A stretch of DNA of 44,171 nt from Marinobacterium arenosum (GTDB taxonomy: Bacteria; Pseudomonadota; Gammaproteobacteria; Pseudomonadales; Balneatricaceae): positions 50,950 to 95,120 of the forward strand of contig NZ_JAILYN010000013.1 of NCBI RefSeq assembly GCF_019795155.1, in the 5' to 3' direction. The translations under genes were made by a program, and so were the position numbers. The notes below the pieces were generated by a model. The model saw only the letters and a list, made by a program, of their open reading frames with translations, made no database searches and was not told the DNA's origin. Each line of letters begins with the position of its first letter. The first letter of the stretch is position 1. Shown here piece by piece: positions 6,978 to 14,868 of the stretch.

Positions 6978-8468
6978 CTACATCTCCGGATAGAGGATAT
7001 CCAGCGGTATCGCTCGGCCCCCTTCGACCACCATTGCCGCATGCTGGCGGCGCAGCTGTCGGGGTTCGGCCACACCGCAGGCGTGGGCGATCATCTCCAC
7101 TTCATGCACCAGGTTGTGGTGATAGTGGGCCACCCGGTCGGCCTTGACCTCCGGCACCAGGCCACGCTGCAGTTCCGGATTATGAGTGGTCACCCCGGTC
7201 GGGCAGGTATTGCGGTTGCACTGCATCGCCTGGATGCAGCCGAGCGAGAACATGAAGCCACGCGCCGTCACGACGAAGTCCGCCCCCAGACAGATCGCCG
7301 CCGCCACATCGGTCGGGTTGATCAGCTTGCCGGACGCGATCACCCGGATCCGGTCGCGCAGCTCGTGCTCCACCAGCTTGTTGACCAGCAGCGGCAGGCT
7401 TTCGCGCAGCGGCAGGCCGACACTGTCAATCAGCGGCATCGGTGCCGCGCCGGTTCCGCCATCGGAACTGTCCAGGGTGATAAAGTCCGGTGCCTGCTCC
7501 CGGCCGCGGGCGTCCACCGCCCGACAGAACTCGTCCAGCCAAGCCACCGAGCCCAGTACCAGCTTGAAGCCGACCGGCTTGCCGGTCACTTCGCGGATAT
7601 GATTGAGCCGGTCGAGCAGATCATCGATTGAGCCGATATCGGGGTGGCGGTTCGGGCTGATCGACGCCTGGCCCACCGGAATACTCCGGATCAGCGCAAT
7701 CTCTTCGGTGACCTTGCCGGCCGGCAGGATCCCGCCCTTGCCCGGCTTCGCCCCCTGGCTGAGCTTCAGTTCGAACATCCTGACCTGCGGGATGGCCGCT
7801 TTTTCACGCAACTTTTCGTCACTGAGCAGCCCATGCTCGTCACGTACACCGTACTTGGCGGTGCCGATCTGGTAGACGATGTCACAGCCGCCCTCCAGGT
7901 GATGGGGCGACAGCCCGCCCTCACCGGTATTCATCCAGCAGCCCGCCTTGCGGGCACCGCGGGACAGCGCCTGGACCGCCGGCCGGGACAGTGCGCCGTA
8001 GCTCATACCGGAAATATTGAAGAAAGAGGGCGCATCATAGGGCTCACGGCAGTAGGGGCCGATCCGCATCGGCTGGCTGCTGGCGGCATCCTCCTCGAGG
8101 GTTGGGAACGGGCAGTTCAGGAAGTAGTAGGTACCGGGTATGCGCAGATCGCGGCTGGAGCCGAACGCGACGGTGTTGTCGATATTCTTGCAGGCCCGGT
8201 ACACCCAGCTGCGCTGAGCACGGTTGAACGGCATCTCTTCGCGGTCCATCGCGAAAAAATACTGCCGGAAGAACTCGCCAATATGCTCGAAAAGATAACG
8301 AAAACGTCCGATCAGCGGGTAGTTACGGCGGATGGTATGTACCGTCTGGTGCTTGTCGGCCTGATAGAGCACAACAGCCACCACCAGCAGCGATACCACC
8401 AGCAACAAAACCACACCACCAAATGCAGCGATGAAGTTTATGGCAAAACTGTTCACCGAAGCGTTCAT
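6978..8468 (-). CDS. Membrane-anchored FMN-binding glutamate-synthase-like protein
   Basis: This 496-residue protein is related to the central and FMN domains of glutamate synthase but lacks the N-terminal glutamine amidotransferase. One hydrophobic helix at residues 10-34 should anchor it to the membrane, with the catalytic barrel in the cytoplasm. Visible landmarks are ISGMSYGALSRPA (about 152-164), NTGEGGLSPHH (180-190), KPGKGGILPAGKV (241-253) and DSSDGGTGAAP (333-343), followed by GADFVVTARGFM (395-406). The 3Fe-4S pattern C-x5-C-x4-C is intact at Cys411, Cys417 and Cys422 and is followed by PTGVTT. The true substrate of this stand-alone family is unknown; redox chemistry on an amino- or imino-acid is plausible. 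It stands alone, convergent with the small 6696 gene. Confidence 0.9.
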   Translation of the reverse strand: MNASVNSFAINFIAAFGGVVLLLVVSLLVVAVVLYQADKHQTVHTIRRNYPLIGRFRYLFEHIGEFFRQYFFAMDREEMPFNRAQRSWVYRACKNIDNTVAFGSSRDLRIPGTYYFLNCPFPTLEEDAASSQPMRIGPYCREPYDAPSFFNISGMSYGALSRPAVQALSRGARKAGCWMNTGEGGLSPHHLEGGCDIVYQIGTAKYGVRDEHGLLSDEKLREKAAIPQVRMFELKLSQGAKPGKGGILPAGKVTEEIALIRSIPVGQASISPNRHPDIGSIDDLLDRLNHIREVTGKPVGFKLVLGSVAWLDEFCRAVDARGREQAPDFITLDSSDGGTGAAPMPLIDSVGLPLRESLPLLVNKLVEHELRDRIRVIASGKLINPTDVAAAICLGADFVVTARGFMFSLGCIQAMQCNRNTCPTGVTTHNPELQRGLVPEVKADRVAHYHHNLVHEVEMIAHACGVAEPRQLRRQHAAMVVEGGRAIPLDILYPEM

Positions 8469-8675
8469 TCCCGGCCCCTTTACGGCTGAATAGAGTCTCT
8501 ATCCTAGCGCTAAACAGGGTCCGAAACGATTAGCCGCACGGTTGTGAAGCATGTCCGGGATATAAACCCCATACTCATTGCCGGATTTTATCGCCGGATT
8601 GCCGGACCACGCGGCGCTTGTTCAGCTGAGGTAGATGTTTCCCGCTAATCGGCGAAGAACCATAACAAAGGCAGC

Positions 8676-9128
8676 TCAGAGCTCATCCAGCCGGCCGGCA
8701 TCGCGCGCCATCCGCATCGCCTCGTGCCGCTCCAACTCCAGCAGCTGGCCGAGCAGTTCACGCGTCGATTCGGTATCCGCCTTGCCCAGCAGGTAGCGAT
8801 ACAGGCCGATCAGCCGCTCATGCTGGGTCAGCACCTCGGCAACGATCTGGTCACTGCTCATTTTGCTGAACTCCAGCGCCAGGATCAGCTGGATCGGCTG
8901 CTTGTCCAGGTATTCGCAGCACCAGGTATTCAACGCATTGGTACTGGCCTGCTGCTGGAAACCAAGCAACATGTGTTGCAGCAGGCGTTCATGCGCCGCC
9001 AGGTACTCCAGCAGCCACTGCACCTTGATATCCTGCCGCACCTTGGCACCCGACATCAGGTGCTGCGCCAGCTGGCGGTGAAACTCGCCGGTCCACTGAA
9101 GCACATCGCTCAGGGTTTCTAATTTCAT
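8676..9128 (-). CDS. Small all-helical protein linked to the nuclease/phosphorylase genes
   Basis: The 150-residue product looks entirely helical, with many conserved-type His, Glu and Trp residues: FHRQLAQHL, LEYLAAHERLLQHML, LNTWCCEYLD, VLTQHERLIGLYRYLL and LLELERHEAMRMAR. The spacing of E/H residues on successive helices recalls ferritin-like or hemerythrin-like bundles. I cannot assign a metal site with confidence. ATG 9128 is preferred over GTG 9131 because AAGGAG (9142-9137) then sits eight bases away. That site overlaps the TAA of the nuclease gene, so the two are coupled. It is the last of three genes with the phosphorylase and the beta-CASP protein, and its role is presumably tied to theirs. 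Confidence 0.75.
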   Translation of the reverse strand: MKLETLSDVLQWTGEFHRQLAQHLMSGAKVRQDIKVQWLLEYLAAHERLLQHMLLGFQQQASTNALNTWCCEYLDKQPIQLILALEFSKMSSDQIVAEVLTQHERLIGLYRYLLGKADTESTRELLGQLLELERHEAMRMARDAGRLDEL

Positions 9129-9140
9129 CACATCGGCTCC

Positions 9141-10496
9141 TTACAGGGTCAGGATATGGCGATAGCCGGCCACCTCTACCCGGTAGCGGGTCGTCCGGCG
9201 CAGAAAGTCGCGCTGTGCCTCCAGCGCATCGGGGTCACCATGGATCAGCTGGATGGCACAGTCATCCGGCAGCGCCGAGCCCTGCAGCCACTGCCCGATC
9301 TGCAGGTGATCCGCATGGCCGGACAAGCCATCCAGCATCTCGACCCGGGCACGGCACTCCACCCACTCACCATGGATCCTGACGCTTTCTACCCCCTGCA
9401 GCATCTTCGCCCCCCGGGTACCACCGGCCTGGTAGCCGGTCAGCAATACCGTGGTGCGGTGATCCGGCAACAGCCGCTTCATATGGTGCAGGATCCGCCC
9501 GCCGGTCACCATGCCACTGCCGGCGATGATGATATGCGGATAGTTCAGCTGCTCGAGCGCCTTGGACTGGTCGACACTGTCGACGTAGCTGACCGCCTGG
9601 TACATCCGGCGGCTCTGCTCCCGGTTCAGCCGCAGGTATTTGTTATACCGGCAGTAGATATCGGATACATCGATCGCCATCGGGCTGTCGAGATAGACAG
9701 GCAGTTGCGGTATCCGCCCCTGCTCCATCAGCGTCGCCAGCATATGCTGCAACAACTGAGCGCGACCGACGGCGAAACTGGGTATCAGCACGATGCCGCC
9801 CTTGGCGACCGTTTCGCTAACCACCCCGGCCAGCTGCTCAAAGGGATCGGTGTCGGTGTGACGGCGATCGCCGTAGGTCGATTCCAGCAACAGCAGGTCC
9901 AGTGCCGGCAGCGGCTGCGGTGGGTGCATAAACAGATCATCGGGCCGGCCGACATCGCCGGAGAAACCGACTGTTTTACCCTCACCCTGCAGAATCACGC
10001 TGCCGGCGCCAAGAATATGGCCGGCAGGCTGCAGGTGGAAGCGCAGACTGCCAACTTCGACCGGCTGCTCGAAACGGATCGGCTGGAACAGCTCCAGGCA
10101 ACGCTCCGCCGTCTGCCGATCGTACAGAGGCTCCGGGTGGGCATGCTTGCCGAGTCGATGACGGGCGTAGAAACGGGCATCCTCCTCCTGCAGGTGACCG
10201 CTGTCCGGCAGCAGGATGCCACAGAGCGCCTCGGTGGCGGGGTGGCAGTACACCGGCCCCCGATAGCCTTTGCTGTACAGCAGCGGGATATAACCGGAAT
10301 GGTCCAGGTGGGCATGGGTCAGTACCACCGCATCCAGCTGATCGATATCCAACGGCAGCGGCTGCCAGTTACGTTCGCGCAGCCACTTATAGCCCTGGAA
10401 CAGACCGCAATCCACCAACACCCGGGTATCGCCGCTATGCACCAGGTACTTGGAACCGGTCACCGTCTGGGTGCCGCCCAGGAAGATTATTTTCAT
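9141..10496 (-). CDS. MBL-fold / beta-CASP nuclease
   Basis: This 451-residue protein belongs to the metallo-beta-lactamase family with a beta-CASP insertion (CPSF73/RNase J relatives), zinc-dependent enzymes that usually cut RNA. Metal motifs are visible: THAHLDHSG (residues 60-68), a histidine in GHILGAGSV, an aspartate in GFSGDVGR, and the beta-CASP signatures STYGDRRH, PSFAVGRAQ and SGMVTGGRILHHMKRLLPD. The last metal histidine is in the SGHADH stretch. The start is the ATG at 10496, with GAGGAGGT just upstream. Open sequence extends further upstream but runs into the preceding gene. It lies between the phosphorylase (41-base gap) and the helical protein (overlapping signals), indicating one operon. 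Confidence 0.9.
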   Translation of the reverse strand: MKIIFLGGTQTVTGSKYLVHSGDTRVLVDCGLFQGYKWLRERNWQPLPLDIDQLDAVVLTHAHLDHSGYIPLLYSKGYRGPVYCHPATEALCGILLPDSGHLQEEDARFYARHRLGKHAHPEPLYDRQTAERCLELFQPIRFEQPVEVGSLRFHLQPAGHILGAGSVILQGEGKTVGFSGDVGRPDDLFMHPPQPLPALDLLLLESTYGDRRHTDTDPFEQLAGVVSETVAKGGIVLIPSFAVGRAQLLQHMLATLMEQGRIPQLPVYLDSPMAIDVSDIYCRYNKYLRLNREQSRRMYQAVSYVDSVDQSKALEQLNYPHIIIAGSGMVTGGRILHHMKRLLPDHRTTVLLTGYQAGGTRGAKMLQGVESVRIHGEWVECRARVEMLDGLSGHADHLQIGQWLQGSALPDDCAIQLIHGDPDALEAQRDFLRRTTRYRVEVAGYRHILTL

Positions 10497-10536
10497 TGCT
10501 ACCTCCTCGGCCATAACGGTCCGGCACGATGCACGC

Positions 10537-12051
10537 TCATAAACTCGCCTCACCGACGGTAAAGATATCGCGATTGTTACGGTAGTAATCCAATGCGTAG
10601 TCCCGTTCACCGGGGCTTTCGGCAAACAGGGTGAACAGTGGTGCCCCGGCCCGGGCGACATCGCCAACCTTGAGATGCAGCCGCAGGCCGGCAACGGTAT
10701 CGCCCGGCGCCCCGGCCAGTTTCGCCAGCCGGGCCAGCCGGCGGTTGTCGATCGCCTGCAGGATCCCACTACGGCACGCATTGACAGTTTCCTGGTAGCT
10801 GGCCTGCGGCAACGGCTTCAAGCCGCCCTGGGCCTCGGCGATCCGCTGGAACTGCCCCCAGGCGCGGCCCGAATCCAGAATCTCCGCCGCCTGCCGGTAG
10901 GCCGTTGCCACCCCCTGGCCATCGGCCATGTCGATCAACTCGGCCGCCAGCAGCAGTGCCCGTTCGCGCAGGTCCTGCGGCGCCTGCAGGTTTCCGCGCA
11001 GCACCGCCAGCACATCACGCGCCTCCTCCACCGGACCGATACCGCGACCGACCGGCTGACTGCCATTGGTCAGCAGGCAGCGCAGCTCGATCCCCAGCGC
11101 CTGACCCACCTCGCGGAACTGCTCGGCCAACCACTCGCCATCGGCCTGACTGCGCACCTTGGCGGTCTGTCCGACCGGGATATCGATCAGCACATGAGTT
11201 GAGCCGGCGGCGACCTTCTTGGAGATCACCGAGGCGATCAGCTGACCTTCGCCATCCAGGTCCAGCGCCCGCTCGATACGGATCATCAGATCATCGGCCG
11301 GACTCAGGTTGACCCGCCCGCCCCAGGCCAGGCAGGCGCCGGCCTGGTTGACCACCTGCTGCATCTCCGCCAGGCTCAGATCGACCCGGGTCAGGGTTTC
11401 CAGGGTATCGGCGGTACCGGCCGGCGAGGTGATCGCGCGGGAGGAGGTTTTCGGCATCACCAGGCCGGCGGCGCTGGCGATCGCCACCACCAGCGGGGTG
11501 GTCCGGTTGCCCGGCACCCCGCCGATGCAATGCTTGTCGTAGATGCGTTCGTGGCCGGGCCATTGCAGCCGTTCGCCGCACTCCACCATCGCCCGGGTCA
11601 GCGAGATGATCTCAACCAGGCTCAGCCGTTCGCCGACACAGGCGCTGATAAAGCTGGCAATCTCGATATCGCTGTATTGGTAGCTGCTGATATCGGCGAT
11701 GATGGCGTGGATTTCAACGGCATCGAGCCGATGCCCGTAGAGTTTCTTGCGCACCGCGCTCATCGACGCCACCAGCGGCGCGTGACCGACGCTGACCCGG
11801 TCACTGTCCAGCAGGTGCAGGCTGCGCCAGGCGATGCGCGACAGGCCGATATGGCCGGGCGGCAGCACGGACGGGGCGACCACGTTCAGTGTGGCGATCA
11901 GGCGCCGGCCCTGGTAACCGACGGTCAGCCGCGAGCTCGACTCGAACCCTTCGGCGCGGCAGATATCACAGTCTTCGCGCATATACACCACCGGCTCGTC
12001 ATGGGTATCGATACCCATGTTGAGGGCGGTCAGGATATGCAGATCGGGCAT
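10537..12051 (-). CDS. Archaeal-type nucleoside/AMP phosphorylase (putative thymidine phosphorylase family)
   Basis: This 504-residue enzyme belongs to the thymidine/pyrimidine phosphorylase superfamily, on the long branch that includes archaeal AMP phosphorylase. That branch converts nucleoside 5'-monophosphate plus phosphate to free base and ribose 1,5-bisphosphate. The extra N-terminal domain (about residues 1-95) is present. Phosphate and nucleotide motifs are KHCIGGVPGNRTTP (173-186) and KTSSRAITSPAGTADT (201-216), followed by LAWGGRVNLSPADD and ISKKVAAGSTHVLIDIPVG. The C-terminal barrel-sandwich domain is also present. ATG 12051 has GAGGA seven bases upstream. It is first in the operon with the beta-CASP protein and the helical protein. 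Whether it uses AMP, CMP or thymidine cannot be told from sequence. No RuBisCO or ribose-1,5-bisphosphate isomerase gene is in view. Confidence 0.88.
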   Translation of the reverse strand: MPDLHILTALNMGIDTHDEPVVYMREDCDICRAEGFESSSRLTVGYQGRRLIATLNVVAPSVLPPGHIGLSRIAWRSLHLLDSDRVSVGHAPLVASMSAVRKKLYGHRLDAVEIHAIIADISSYQYSDIEIASFISACVGERLSLVEIISLTRAMVECGERLQWPGHERIYDKHCIGGVPGNRTTPLVVAIASAAGLVMPKTSSRAITSPAGTADTLETLTRVDLSLAEMQQVVNQAGACLAWGGRVNLSPADDLMIRIERALDLDGEGQLIASVISKKVAAGSTHVLIDIPVGQTAKVRSQADGEWLAEQFREVGQALGIELRCLLTNGSQPVGRGIGPVEEARDVLAVLRGNLQAPQDLRERALLLAAELIDMADGQGVATAYRQAAEILDSGRAWGQFQRIAEAQGGLKPLPQASYQETVNACRSGILQAIDNRRLARLAKLAGAPGDTVAGLRLHLKVGDVARAGAPLFTLFAESPGERDYALDYYRNNRDIFTVGEASL

Positions 12052-12446
12052 TGTCAGTTCCTCGACGGCCTTTGACCCGCCCCGTTACGCTGCTCGGATC
12101 GATCGGCAAACAGAGATCCGTACGCTCCGAGACAACTCAGCGAAGAAACCGGGGGTACTCTTATGAATAGCATCAACCGGCAGAAGCTGCCGGTCTGGAC
12201 GCGCCGCTCAGGCGTCCCCCTGATGCTGAGCGTATTGCGAGGTAAAAGCACGAGGGGCGAGGACGGCAGCTCGGCCAGGATCAGGGACATTATTAACAGT
12301 CAGGCAACAGATGATCCTTCACCCCATTGCGGTTAGTGGCCGATGATTTGAAACCCTATGCGGTCCCTGGTTTGCGCCGTGCGTTTCCACCAATCCAAAT
12401 CGTCAGCATACGGACCTGGCTCGTTCGACGAACGAGCCGACCTATA
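12052..12446. other. 395-base gap between the phosphorylase operon and fic, with hairpins
   Basis: No convincing gene is seen. The stretch should contain the promoter of the phosphorylase operon. It holds CCGGCAG-AAG-CTGCCGG (12179-12195), GACGC/GCGTC around 12199-12217, and a perfect palindrome, GGCTCGTTCG-A-CGAACGAGCC, at 12418-12438. The last lies just past the fic stop and could end its transcript, though no T-run follows. A 57-codon plus-strand frame (12163-12336) and a 78-codon minus-strand frame (12054-12290) are present but show no family resemblance. Confidence 0.5.
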
Positions 12447-13529
12447 TCAGGCCTGCTCGCTAAGCAGCGCACACAGGGGCTCATTGATGTAGTAGTTGCT
12501 GCGACCGATCTTCGCTTTCAGCAGAAAGCCATGTTCGACCAGTTGATCCAGGTACTTGGTGGCGGTGATACGCGAGACGCCCAGATCATCCATGACAAAC
12601 TCGATTTTGGTGTAGGGGTGGTTGAACAGGTTGTTCAGCAGCTCCTGACGGTAGATTTTCGGCAGTTCTTCACGCATGCGATGTTTGTACTGGCGCATGA
12701 GTGCCTTCATGTTCTGGATCAGCGTGATGGTTGCCTGTGCGGTTTCGCTCACCCCATCCAGCATGTAAAGGAACCAGGGTTCCCACTCACCGGTTTCGCG
12801 CACCCGCTGTAGCTGGCGGTAGTACTCGGCCTTGTTGCGGATGAAGTAGCGGCTGAGGTAGAGCACCGGCAGGTTGAGCAGCCCCTGCGCCACCAGATAG
12901 AGCAGGTTCAGTATGCGTCCGGTACGGCCGTTGCCGTCATAGAACGGATGAATGCTCTCGAACTGGTGGTGAATAATCGCCATCTTGACCAGCGGGTCTG
13001 CATCACAGAGGCGATCGTCGTTGATATACCCCACCAGATTGTCCATCAGCTCCTCTATCTCTTTGGCATGCTGAGGCGGTGTGTAGATGATCTCTCCGGT
13101 ACGGGCATTTTTCAGATCTGTACCCGGGAGTCGACGCAGGCCGGCCCGGTTGTGTTCAAGGTGCTGCTGTACGGTCAGAATGTCGTTCAGGCGGATCAGT
13201 TTCTGCTGACGCACCACAGCAAATCCCTGCCGCAGGGCATAGGCATAGTCCTGCACCTCCTTCGCAGCGGGTTCGACTGCCGCTTCCGTCAATAGGTTGG
13301 CCTTATAGAGCGCATCGTGGGTGGTCACGATGTTCTCAATCTCGGAGCTGTCCTTTGCCTCCTGCAAACTCAGGGTATTGATCAGTATGGCTTCATTCGG
13401 GATGGTGGCCGCAACGCCTTTCAGCTCGGCCAGATAACGGTGTGCCTCTGCCGTCTTCTTCAGAACAGAGCGCGTCTCCAGTTCAGCAATGTTGCCAAGC
13501 GGCAGTCTGGGGATAGGATGGGTGGTCAT
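12447..13529 (-). CDS. fic: Fic-family AMP transferase with N-terminal inhibitory helix and C-terminal winged helix
   Basis: Fic proteins transfer AMP (or a related group) to hydroxyl side chains of target proteins. The 360-residue product has the full active-site motif HPFYDGNGRTGR (His194 to Arg205). The inhibitory motif [S/T]xxxE[G/N] appears as S61-SEI-E65-N66 before the Fic core. That makes it a self-inhibited class II Fic, so no separate antitoxin is expected or seen. The flap region NARTGEIIYTPP precedes the core. Residues about 290-350 form a winged helix (VMDDLGVSRITATKYLDQLVEHGFL), like the Shewanella Fic protein of known structure. That domain and the unusual AT-rich repeats at 13566-13656 suggest autoregulation by DNA binding. 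The target protein is unknown. Confidence 0.93.
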   Translation of the reverse strand: MTTHPIPRLPLGNIAELETRSVLKKTAEAHRYLAELKGVAATIPNEAILINTLSLQEAKDSSEIENIVTTHDALYKANLLTEAAVEPAAKEVQDYAYALRQGFAVVRQQKLIRLNDILTVQQHLEHNRAGLRRLPGTDLKNARTGEIIYTPPQHAKEIEELMDNLVGYINDDRLCDADPLVKMAIIHHQFESIHPFYDGNGRTGRILNLLYLVAQGLLNLPVLYLSRYFIRNKAEYYRQLQRVRETGEWEPWFLYMLDGVSETAQATITLIQNMKALMRQYKHRMREELPKIYRQELLNNLFNHPYTKIEFVMDDLGVSRITATKYLDQLVEHGFLLKAKIGRSNYYINEPLCALLSEQA

Positions 13530-13565
13530 GTCCGGTCTCGATTCCTGTCTAGATTCAGGGAAAAT

Positions 13566-13656
13566 CTATACATATCGATGGAACATGTATATATTTTCCG
13601 AAAAACTATGCATGTCTCGATAGATACATATAAATATTCATGTTTTCTATACATGT
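13566..13656 (-). promoter_or_regulatory. AT-rich operator array upstream of fic
   Basis: A decamer recurs at 40-41 base spacing: CTATACATAT (13566), CTATGCATGT (13606) and CTATACATGT (13647). Between them lie an inverted copy, ACATGTATAT (13583-13592), and a degenerate direct copy, GATACATAT (13623-13631). The stretch is far richer in A+T than its surroundings. Spacing of about four helical turns places the sites on one face of the DNA. It lies 37-127 bases upstream of the fic ATG, so it probably overlaps the promoter. Confidence 0.6.
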
Positions 13657-13774
13657 CCGGCGCAGTGACAACTCCCTTCGGCCGGGAATAGAGCAACAGC
13701 TGACGCAGCTGGCGGTCGACCGGCCAAGCTTGCGGCGGGCGTTGTCCGGATGGCCCTAGACCACCTGGATCGCC

Positions 13775-14200
13775 TCATCGATCAGCGACATTTGGGGCTC
13801 CGACCGCCACCGTTCCCAGCGGGGTCGGCTGCGACAGGCGCGCTTCGATCCGGGCCAGTAACTCCTCGCGGTGGAACGGCTTACCGATGAAGCCCACCGC
13901 ACCCAGCTCGAACGCCCGCAGTTTGTCTTCCATCCCGTCCAAAGCCGACAGCATCACCACCCGGGTTCGCCAGCCGCAATCCCACATCCGCAAGCGCTTC
14001 AAGACCTTAAATCCGTCTACCTGGGGCATCATGATATCGAGCAGTACCAAGTCGAAGGTTTGCTGCTCGAGGCGCTGGATCGCCTCCTGACCACCCCGCG
14101 CAAAGCTCACCTCGTAGCGGTTGCCGTCCAGGATACTGTGCAGCAGCTTCAGATTTTCCGGTTCATCATCCACCGCCAGGATCTTGGGCTTTTTAGTCAT
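13775..14200 (-). CDS. Single-domain response regulator (receiver only)
   Basis: The 141-residue protein is one CheY-like receiver domain with no output domain. The acidic pocket is Asp11-Asp12, the phospho-acceptor is Asp55 (LVLLDIMMP), the switch Ser is at 85 (VVMLSALDG) and the conserved lysine is at 107 (GKPF). It starts at ATG 14200; longer reading upstream has no domain support. The C-terminal 17 residues look unlike a receiver tail. A different frame over the same stretch reads ERWRSEPQMSLIDEAIQVV then a stop at 13756-13758, so a one-base slip near 13820 may have changed the end. No histidine kinase is adjacent. The neighbourhood contains decayed DNA. Confidence 0.85.
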   Translation of the reverse strand: MTKKPKILAVDDEPENLKLLHSILDGNRYEVSFARGGQEAIQRLEQQTFDLVLLDIMMPQVDGFKVLKRLRMWDCGWRTRVVMLSALDGMEDKLRAFELGAVGFIGKPFHREELLARIEARLSQPTPLGTVAVGAPNVADR

Positions 14201-14612
14201 CAAATACTCGCTATTCCGTGCAGATAGCGAAGGGGACCCGAATTTAGCGGCGCAGACAGTCAATAGTGCCGCACAAAAAACGTACATTCCCCTTCGACGT
14301 CTAGGGACGTATAGAAGCCGCCAAGAGTGTTTTCCGGTCCCTAAAACTAATAGACAAGGCAAGATGTGCAATGCAGCGGATCACTTATTATCACCAATAG
14401 CCCCCCATGAACGCTTCTCACGCCGCTTACAATACCCGGATATCCATAACAAAAAGGCTCCGTATCAGGCTAATACGGTCTTGGTAAGGTGTATCTATGA
14501 CCTGATGCGTCAGCCGTGTGGACGGCTGCAGACTATCGCCCGAGCAGGTCGGTGACAGGAATAGAATTCTGGACTGAGAAGTGGTCAGAGCTACGAAAAA
14601 CCGCCGCCGGTG
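14201..14612. other. Long non-coding, probably decayed stretch
   Basis: About 400 bases upstream of the response regulator carry no recognisable gene. A plus-strand open frame crosses it antisense to the regulator start and lacks a ribosome site and family resemblance. The stretch adjoins the transposase remnant at 14613-14726, which suggests it is debris of an old insertion. Promoter elements for the regulator must lie near 14220-14260 but I see none that are clear. Confidence 0.4.
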
Positions 14613-14726
14613 GAGGAGAAGCGATTAAACCTGAGTCCTCGTAAAGGTCTCGGGTTCAGGCAGCCCAAAGTGGCATTTAAAGAATACCGTCAGGCAGCAC
14701 AGGAGAATGTCGCACCTCGGAGTTGA
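14613..14726 (+). pseudogene. IS30-type transposase C-terminal remnant
   Basis: Thirty-seven codons ending in a stop read as the tail of an IS30-family transposase. They include LSPRKGLGFRQPKVAFKEY and end in ENVAPRS, against the usual NxRPRKxLGxxxPxEVF...VALRS/T ending. Only the last part of the gene survives. No upstream DDE core and no terminal inverted repeat is visible nearby. The fragment lies between the response regulator and glmS and marks an old insertion that was mostly deleted. Confidence 0.6.
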
Positions 14727-14744
14727 GTTCGCGCCCAGTTGAAT

Positions 14745-14772
14745 AAAAAGCCGCCAATCTTGGCGGCTTTCT
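14745..14772. terminator. Terminator downstream of glmS
   Basis: A ten-base stem, AAAGCCGCCA-ATCT-TGGCGGCTTT, at 14747-14770 has A- and T-runs on either side and can act in both directions. It lies about 100 bases past the glmS stop. Confidence 0.85.
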
Positions 14773-14868
14773 TCTAATTTCAGGATGAGACTATATTTTC
14801 ATTCCACAACCTCACTGGCATGAAAGCAGGCCTTCACTCCAGCGGGGCGTGATTGACAAAAGAAGCGC

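Noticed and set aside
12054-12336. Small frames on both strands (78 codons minus, 57 codons plus from 12163)
   Set aside because: No good ribosome site, no family resemblance, and they overlap one another across hairpin-rich DNA. The plus frame is the less unlikely of the two.
12447-13529. Fic as the toxin of a toxin-antitoxin pair
   Set aside because: The inhibitory helix motif is inside the protein and no small antitoxin gene is adjacent, so it fits a self-inhibited Fic instead.
14121-14555. A 144-codon plus-strand frame antisense to the response regulator start
   Set aside because: It overlaps the regulator's certain N-terminus, lacks a ribosome site and has no family likeness.
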